From Enterococcus_E cecorum_C (GTDB lineage Bacteria; Bacillota; Bacilli; Lactobacillales; Enterococcaceae), in contig NZ_JBQKFH010000003.1 in NCBI RefSeq assembly GCF_052119425.1, positions 28,928-92,927 of the forward strand: DNA of 64,000 nucleotides, read 5' to 3'. Made by a program: the position numbers and the translations under genes. Positions 59,522 to 64,000 of this stretch are shown in pieces; position 1 is the stretch's first letter; every line of letters starts with the position of its first letter. The notes under the pieces are model-generated. The model made no database searches, was not told the DNA's origin, and saw only the letters and a program-made list of their open reading frames with translations.

Positions 59522-61233
59522 GCTTCATCCTCCTGTTGTGCTTGATAAATTTCTTGATAAGTCGGACAAGTAGCTAACAACTGCTCATGGGTATCGCAAC
59601 CAACCAAGGTACCATTATCTAAGACTAAGATTTGATCAGCTCCTTGGATAGAGCGGATTCTTTGGGAAATAATGAGGGTTGTACAATCCAATTTTTGTAA
59701 GGTTTGTCGCAAGTTCAAATCCGTTTGATAATCAAGCGCACTCAATGAATCATCTAAAATTAAAATCGGACGTTGACTAATCAAGGCACGGGCGATAGTT
59801 AGTCGTTGCTTTTGCCCACCGGAGAAGTTCTTTCCACCTTCAAAAATTGGCGTGTCTAATCCTTCAGGTAAAGTCTCAACAAATTCTTTAGCTTGGGCGA
59901 TTTCTAAAGCTTGCCAACATTCATCATCGGTCGCATCGACTTTTCCCCATTGTAAATTTTCACGAATCGTCCCGTTGAAGAGGACACTTGTTTGTGGGAC
60001 AAGCGCGATTTGTTCACGTAATTGATGTTTGTCGATTGCCTGGATATCTGTACCATAATACTGAATCACACCACCGGCAATTTCATAAAAGCGTGGTAAA
60101 AGTGAAATCAAGCTCGTTTTCCCACTTCCGGTAGCTCCGATAATTCCGATGGTTTCCCCTTTTTGAATGGCAAAGTTTAACTGTTTTAAGGCTAAACCAA
60201 ATTTAGGACCATAGCGAAAATCAACATCATGAAAAGCAAAAATGGGTGCTTGATTAGGTGTCGGAAATTCCTCAGTAATCTGTTCTTGAACGCTAGGCAC
60301 ATCTAGTACATCATTAATACGTTTAGCAGAAGCATGCGCACGGGTATATAAAATGACCAAATTAGCGACAATGATTAAAGCTAGTAGCATCTGATTCATA
60401 TAATTGACCAATGCAAGTACTTGCCCAGCCTGTAGATGTCCGAGATTGACTTTTTGCCCACCAATAAGAAAAATACCAACAATCCCCAAATTCATCACCA
60501 AGGTTGTTGCCGGCGATAATAAAGCAGAGAGTTGGGTAACACTTAAGTAAGCATCTGACAATTCGTCGACACCTTGATTAAATTGAGCGACTTCATCTTT
60601 TGTCCGGACAAAGGCACGAATGACGCGAATTCCGCTTAAGTTTTGGGACACAGATTGGTTGAGTTGATCCAATTTTTCCTGCACTTTTTGATACATTGGA
60701 AAAGAACGGGTCATAATAAAATATAACAGTAGACATAAAATAGGTAAAACAGCTAAAAAGATGAATCCCGCTTGAATATCAATACTAAAAGCCATAATCA
60801 CTGCACCGATACTTAGAAAGGGGGCTCTGGAAACAAGGCGAATTAACATAGCTAATGCCCACTGAATTTGCGTGACATCATTGGTTAAACGGGTAATCAA
60901 GCTTTCAGTGCCAAAATGATTTAGCTCTTGATGGCTCAATGTGTTGATTTTTTTCATCAAGACATTTCTCAGCTCAGTACCTAATCCTTGAGAAGCTACC
61001 GATGCATAATATTGACAAATGATGGCAAAGATAAAACCAATGATCGAAATCAAAATCATTTCTAGTGTTGTTTGCCAAATAATGGGAATATTTAGCTTAC
61101 TGATTCCTTGGTCAACTAGTTTGGCCATAAATAAAGGAAGTAACAGTTCAAAAACTGCTTCTAAAAATTTAAAAATCGGTCCTAAAATGACTTCTTTTTT
61201 ATAATTGCTTGCATAGCGAAATAAGCGAAACAT
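59518..61233 (-). CDS. efrA: ABC multidrug exporter half-transporter (EfrA-like)
   Basis: A 571-aa half-transporter, first gene of the operon. Walker A GATGSGKTSLIS, canonical signature FSGGQKQRLTIARA, but Walker B is LILDDSLSALD, with Asp in place of the catalytic Glu. Such a degenerate site is a hallmark of heterodimeric type IV exporters (EfrAB, LmrCD, BmrCD). AATTGGAGG precedes ATG 61233. Confidence 0.86.
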   Translation of the reverse strand: MFRLFRYASNYKKEVILGPIFKFLEAVFELLLPLFMAKLVDQGISKLNIPIIWQTTLEMILISIIGFIFAIICQYYASVASQGLGTELRNVLMKKINTLSHQELNHFGTESLITRLTNDVTQIQWALAMLIRLVSRAPFLSIGAVIMAFSIDIQAGFIFLAVLPILCLLLYFIMTRSFPMYQKVQEKLDQLNQSVSQNLSGIRVIRAFVRTKDEVAQFNQGVDELSDAYLSVTQLSALLSPATTLVMNLGIVGIFLIGGQKVNLGHLQAGQVLALVNYMNQMLLALIIVANLVILYTRAHASAKRINDVLDVPSVQEQITEEFPTPNQAPIFAFHDVDFRYGPKFGLALKQLNFAIQKGETIGIIGATGSGKTSLISLLPRFYEIAGGVIQYYGTDIQAIDKHQLREQIALVPQTSVLFNGTIRENLQWGKVDATDDECWQALEIAQAKEFVETLPEGLDTPIFEGGKNFSGGQKQRLTIARALISQRPILILDDSLSALDYQTDLNLRQTLQKLDCTTLIISQRIRSIQGADQILVLDNGTLVGCDTHEQLLATCPTYQEIYQAQQEDEA

Positions 61234-61593
61234 AGAACTCCTCCAATTTTTCTATATATAAATATGAAATAACTTTGTTTACTACATATATTTTAACGTA
61301 AAATAAAAGGAAAACAACCAAACTAATGAAAATTTCAGGAACTTTCAAAAAAAGCGATAAAACATTAGAAAGATTTATCAAAGTTTTTTAAAAGTTTTGT
61401 TACGAAATTATTACATCAATGATTGGTGGAAAATCGGTTCCGTCCCACTTTTCTTTAAATTTTTTTAAAAAATAGGAGTAAAAACCCCACTTTTATCTAG
61501 TGGTTGTAACAAAATGTAAAATAATTGCAACACAATTTGCCACTAGGTTTTGTATAATGAGAAGGTCAAAATGTAAGAAAGGTGTTGAAATGT
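61234..61593. other. Intergenic region with possible WalR-type sites
   Basis: 360 bp. Contains TGTTAC-N5-TATTAC (61398-61414) and TGTAAA-N5-TGCAAC (61515-61531), each one mismatch from the WalR consensus TGTWAH-N5-TGTWAH, and TATAAT at about 61553-61558 as probable -10 for the secreted-protein gene. Confidence 0.45.
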
Positions 61594-62682
61594 GTGTCAA
61601 TGAAATGGATTCGTCAATCGGCTATTGTCATTGGTTGTTTAGGTCTTAGTTTAATGCAAGCTCCTATTTATGCAGATACTATGGACCAATTGAATCAGCA
61701 AGAAGCACAGTTACAACAGCGAAGTGAACAAATCAGTACACAAATTCAAAATACATTATCAGATGTCAATGATAAATATGCACAAGTGGAAGATTTAAAA
61801 AAGCAAATTGCTGATAATCAACAGTTATTAGAAAAGACGCAAAAAGATATCACAGATACGCAAGAAATCATCGCAAAACGCAAAGAAGTCGTTGCTAAAC
61901 GTTTGCAATCGATTCAAGTGAATCACGCGGCTGATATTGATTTAAAGGCATTATTTGCATCTAAAAATATCGGTGAATTTATCCAACGAATTTATGCGAT
62001 GACATTGATTCAAAACTTTGAGAATGAAAAATTTACTAGTTTGAATCAAGCAGTCGATACATTAGAAGATTTAAATAATAAAGCAACGCAAACACAAAAT
62101 AAATTGCAAACAGATAAAGCAGAATTAGACGTTCAAGTGCAACAATTAGATTCGAAGATGGCTCATTTACGTCAACAACTTGTAGATAATAAAGATGCTT
62201 TAGCAAAGATTGCTGCCGATAAAGAAGTTGAAACCCAACGCATTGCTGCTGAAAAAGCTCGTCAAGAACGCGAAGCCAAAGAAGCTGCTAAACAAGCACA
62301 ACAATCTCAAGCACAAACAAGCGCTTCAAGTCAAAATCAAGTTGTTACTCCAAGTCAGCCAACAACAACGACACCAGCTACTTCAGGAAGCGCAGGTGGT
62401 CGCGTGCTGACGATGGAATCTACCGCTTACTCATATTCAGAAGCAGGTGCCAGCTACTTTACCGCAAGTGGAACAGATTTACGTGCCAACCCAATGGCCA
62501 TTGCAGTTGATCCAAGTGTGATTCCATTAGGAACTTTGTTAGAAGTACAGGGATATGGCGTAGCTTTGGCGCTAGATACAGGTGGAGCTATTAAAGGAAA
62601 TATTATCGATGTGCACTTTCCAACAGTTGCTCAATGTAAAGTTTGGGGACGTCGCATGGTACAAGTCCGTATCTTAAGTTAA
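61594..62682 (+). CDS. Secreted coiled-coil protein with C-terminal 3D domain
   Basis: A 362-aa exported protein. A signal peptide (to about PIYA) precedes a long coiled coil rich in Gln, Lys and Glu (about 30-230). Then an Ala/Gln/Thr/Ser/Pro linker, and a 3D (three-Asp) domain at about 275-362 with STAYSYSEAGASYFTASGTD, AVDPSVIPLGT and LDTGGAIKGNIIDVHF. The layout is like YocH/Sps-type cell-wall enzymes with lytic transglycosylase-like 3D domains. Start is uncertain: GTG 61594 fits AAAGGTG best, with GTG 61582, TTG 61585 or ATG 61600 as alternatives. Confidence 0.83.
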   Translation: MSMKWIRQSAIVIGCLGLSLMQAPIYADTMDQLNQQEAQLQQRSEQISTQIQNTLSDVNDKYAQVEDLKKQIADNQQLLEKTQKDITDTQEIIAKRKEVVAKRLQSIQVNHAADIDLKALFASKNIGEFIQRIYAMTLIQNFENEKFTSLNQAVDTLEDLNNKATQTQNKLQTDKAELDVQVQQLDSKMAHLRQQLVDNKDALAKIAADKEVETQRIAAEKARQEREAKEAAKQAQQSQAQTSASSQNQVVTPSQPTTTTPATSGSAGGRVLTMESTAYSYSEAGASYFTASGTDLRANPMAIAVDPSVIPLGTLLEVQGYGVALALDTGGAIKGNIIDVHFPTVAQCKVWGRRMVQVRILS

Positions 62683-62722
62683 TGCAAGCAAAAAAGGGGC
62701 TGACCCATTAGTCCCTTTTGAA

Positions 62723-62776
62723 TCCAAAAATCGAAGGCACCCGTGAAAGATGCCTTCGATTTTTGGATTTTTTGGA
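62723..62776 (+). terminator. Terminator after the 3D-domain gene
   Basis: Very long stem ATCCAAAAATCGAAGGCA / TGCCTTCGATTTTTGGAT then six T. Confidence 0.92.
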
Positions 62777-63037
62777 TGAAATATAGAGGATTTTCCCCCT
62801 ATATTTGGTTTTGTATGATTGTTTTTCCCTCATATTTCCTTACTCTAGTTACTAATTTCCTAAAATTGTGCGCAAGAAATACAAGTCCCATTTCCTTAAA
62901 AATTTTTTCGGCTCTATAATAAAGGCTCTTTGTCAAGTAGTGTTGTTGGCAATTAAGTCAATTGGAGAGAAAGTTATTTTATGAATGCTTTCTCTCTTTT
63001 TTTTATTTTCTTTTCTTTTTTCAATCGACGCTTATGT

Positions 63038-63117
63038 ACGAACAGGTGGCTGGAGCTGTGCAAGGGTGGACTTGTCCACTTGCGTAGCCCTTGCACAGCT
63101 GATAAAGCCATCTGTTA
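63038..63117. repeat. Long inverted repeat inside the ISL3 element
   Basis: Nested arms AACAG.TGGCT / AGCCA.CTGTT, AGCTGTGCAAGGG / CCCTTGCACAGCT and GTGGAC / GTCCAC, just after the transposase 3' end. It could act as a transcription terminator or a structure used in transposition. Confidence 0.7.
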
Positions 63118-63144
63118 CACTTTGAGTGCGATTGAGAGAAGGTT

Positions 63145-63999
63145 TTAAGCAGTTTTTCTTCTACATTTTCGTTTCTTAGGTTTTTTCGTTTGCCAATTTT
63201 CCTCGTATAAAAAGATTCTTCTTCGCATATTTTCAAAGTTTCTAAATCCAAAAGAAACTCGTTGAAAGACTTTGATTAAATTGTTTTTACCTTCTAGTTT
63301 TCCGTTTGAATAAGGTAGTTTTAGAGCATTCTTTACATTACGAGTTTGTTTGGTTAAGTATTTAATTGACTTTTTAAATTTTTTATCTAAGTTTTGAGGT
63401 AAGTTATAGAGTATATCAAAAAATTTGTTGTATTCCTTTTTATGAAAGTGTCCAAGCAGACTTTGATAAATCTCGTAACATTGCTTGAATCCTTCGTCAA
63501 ATGAAAGTAAGGTATCTACAACTTCTGTTTGAGTGATGAATTTTTTGTCGAATAATGGGTACTGTGAACGTTTCTCGTAATTCAGATTATCCTCGTGTGT
63601 TAAAACGAATTTCCAATATTTTTTTAATTTTGTATAGTGTCGAGATTCCTTATTTTTTTGTTCATTCATTACTTGAATTCGTTTATTATTCAAAGCACGA
63701 GTCAATTGCTGGATAATATGGAAACGATCAATGATTATTTCTGCATTAGGAAATATTTCTTTGATAGCATAAGGATAAGAGGCATTCATATCCATTACCA
63801 CATATTTCACACGACACCGATTTTCCAAGCTAAAGCGCAGAAAATAGTCTTTAATCGCAAAATTCCTACGATCATTTAGAATATCAATGATTTTCCCAGT
63901 TTCTCCATCACTAAAAATAAAGCATAATTTTGTATGACAATCTTTCGTTCCTTTGAATTCATCAACCAATAGGCATTCAGGTAATTGGTAGGTATAAGG
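63145..63999 (-). CDS. ISL3-family transposase (5' part beyond the window)
   Basis: The C-terminal 284 aa of a DDE transposase. Seen: VDEFKGTKD (first Asp), VVMDMNASYPYAI (second Asp), IIIDRFHIIQQLTRALNN, and YSNGKLEGKNNLIKVFQRVSFGFRNF (Glu region, split by normal spacing). The frame is open to the window edge with PECLLVDEF upstream, so the N-terminal zinc-finger/HTH part is not seen. Ends KKRKCRRKTA, a basic tail. Confidence 0.9.
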   Translation of the reverse strand, partial: PYTYQLPECLLVDEFKGTKDCHTKLCFIFSDGETGKIIDILNDRRNFAIKDYFLRFSLENRCRVKYVVMDMNASYPYAIKEIFPNAEIIIDRFHIIQQLTRALNNKRIQVMNEQKNKESRHYTKLKKYWKFVLTHEDNLNYEKRSQYPLFDKKFITQTEVVDTLLSFDEGFKQCYEIYQSLLGHFHKKEYNKFFDILYNLPQNLDKKFKKSIKYLTKQTRNVKNALKLPYSNGKLEGKNNLIKVFQRVSFGFRNFENMRRRIFLYEENWQTKKPKKRKCRRKTA

Positions 64000-64000
64000 A

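Larger units (their letters stand above)
62924..64000 (-). mobile_element. ISL3-family insertion sequence (partial)
   Basis: Left end GGCTCTTTGTCAAGTAGTGT at 62924-62943 resembles ISL3 terminal repeats. The transposase gene runs toward the window end. The eight bases outside it (ATAATAAA, 62916-62923) would be the target duplication if the right end matches. The right end lies outside the window. Confidence 0.8.

Noticed and set aside
63021..63251. 76-codon minus-strand frame overlapping the transposase 3' end
   Set aside because: It reads the transposase gene and the cruciform in another frame; the transposase frame has clear family motifs.

Overview
The window is a gene-dense, AT-rich stretch of a low-GC Gram-positive chromosome, with Shine-Dalgarno sequences of the AGGAGG/AAGGTG type and many strong intrinsic terminators. 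Gene content points to Lactobacillales, most likely Enterococcus or a close relative: an EfrA/EfrB-type heterodimeric ABC exporter, a Cad/PplA-like FMN lipoprotein, a PrfA/Ers-like Crp-Fnr regulator, a Zur-type operator before adcA, a comG operon and a folT gene behind a THF riboswitch. The species cannot be fixed from sequence alone.

Layout. 1-5.1 kb: partial MFS transporter (-), Crp/Fnr regulator (+), HtrA protease (-), a cluster of DnaA boxes, then rlmH and a TIM-barrel gene. 5.2-8.3 kb: a sulfur amino-acid operon (malY-type lyase, metB/metC-type enzyme, nitroreductase). 8.7-16.2 kb: a complete flavin-based extracellular electron transfer locus arranged as two divergent transcripts (ndh2 - NusG-II protein - Gx-type membrane protein - dmkB leftward; pplA - fmnB - dmkA rightward). 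16.3-20 kb: adcA under a Zur-like box, a class I glutamine amidotransferase and metY. 20.1-26.3 kb: comGA-GG, a YtxK-like methyltransferase and ackA. 26.4-34.3 kb: galM, a giant YhgE/Pip membrane protein, yaaA, a lipase-like hydrolase, deoC and a small membrane protein. 34.4-41.8 kb: alsS-budA (acetoin), a two-component system and a divergent ABC transporter. 42-52.6 kb: DUF915 hydrolase, a MetE-like enzyme, an aminopeptidase-like hydrolase, DAHP synthase, a Nudix-LysR pair, metE-metF and a metallophosphoesterase. 52.7-57.6 kb: tatD-rnmV-ksgA, a candidate sRNA, a niacin-type ECF S component, the THF riboswitch and folT, and two small paralogous genes. 57.7-62.7 kb: efrAB-like exporter and a coiled-coil/3D-domain secreted protein. 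62.9 kb to the end: part of an ISL3-family insertion sequence.

Functional themes are methionine/cysteine metabolism (malY, metB-like, metY, metE-like, metE, metF, a LysR regulator and MET-box-like sites), respiration to external electron acceptors through flavins and demethylmenaquinone, and vitamin uptake (niacin, folate).

The most unusual signal is a family of about 130-bp hairpin elements in six intergenic places (14 full, miniature or truncated copies). They share ends (AAGGTTGT ... ACACCGTC), have one conserved 5-nt bulge on the 5' arm, and have stems that differ between copies but remain complementary. One copy is inserted inside another, so they behave like a mobile, BOX- or MITE-like repeat. 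Other items worth a look are two candidate small RNAs, a DnaA-box cluster next to rlmH, cre, Zur and MET-box candidates, and a repeat element lodged in the folT leader between promoter and riboswitch.
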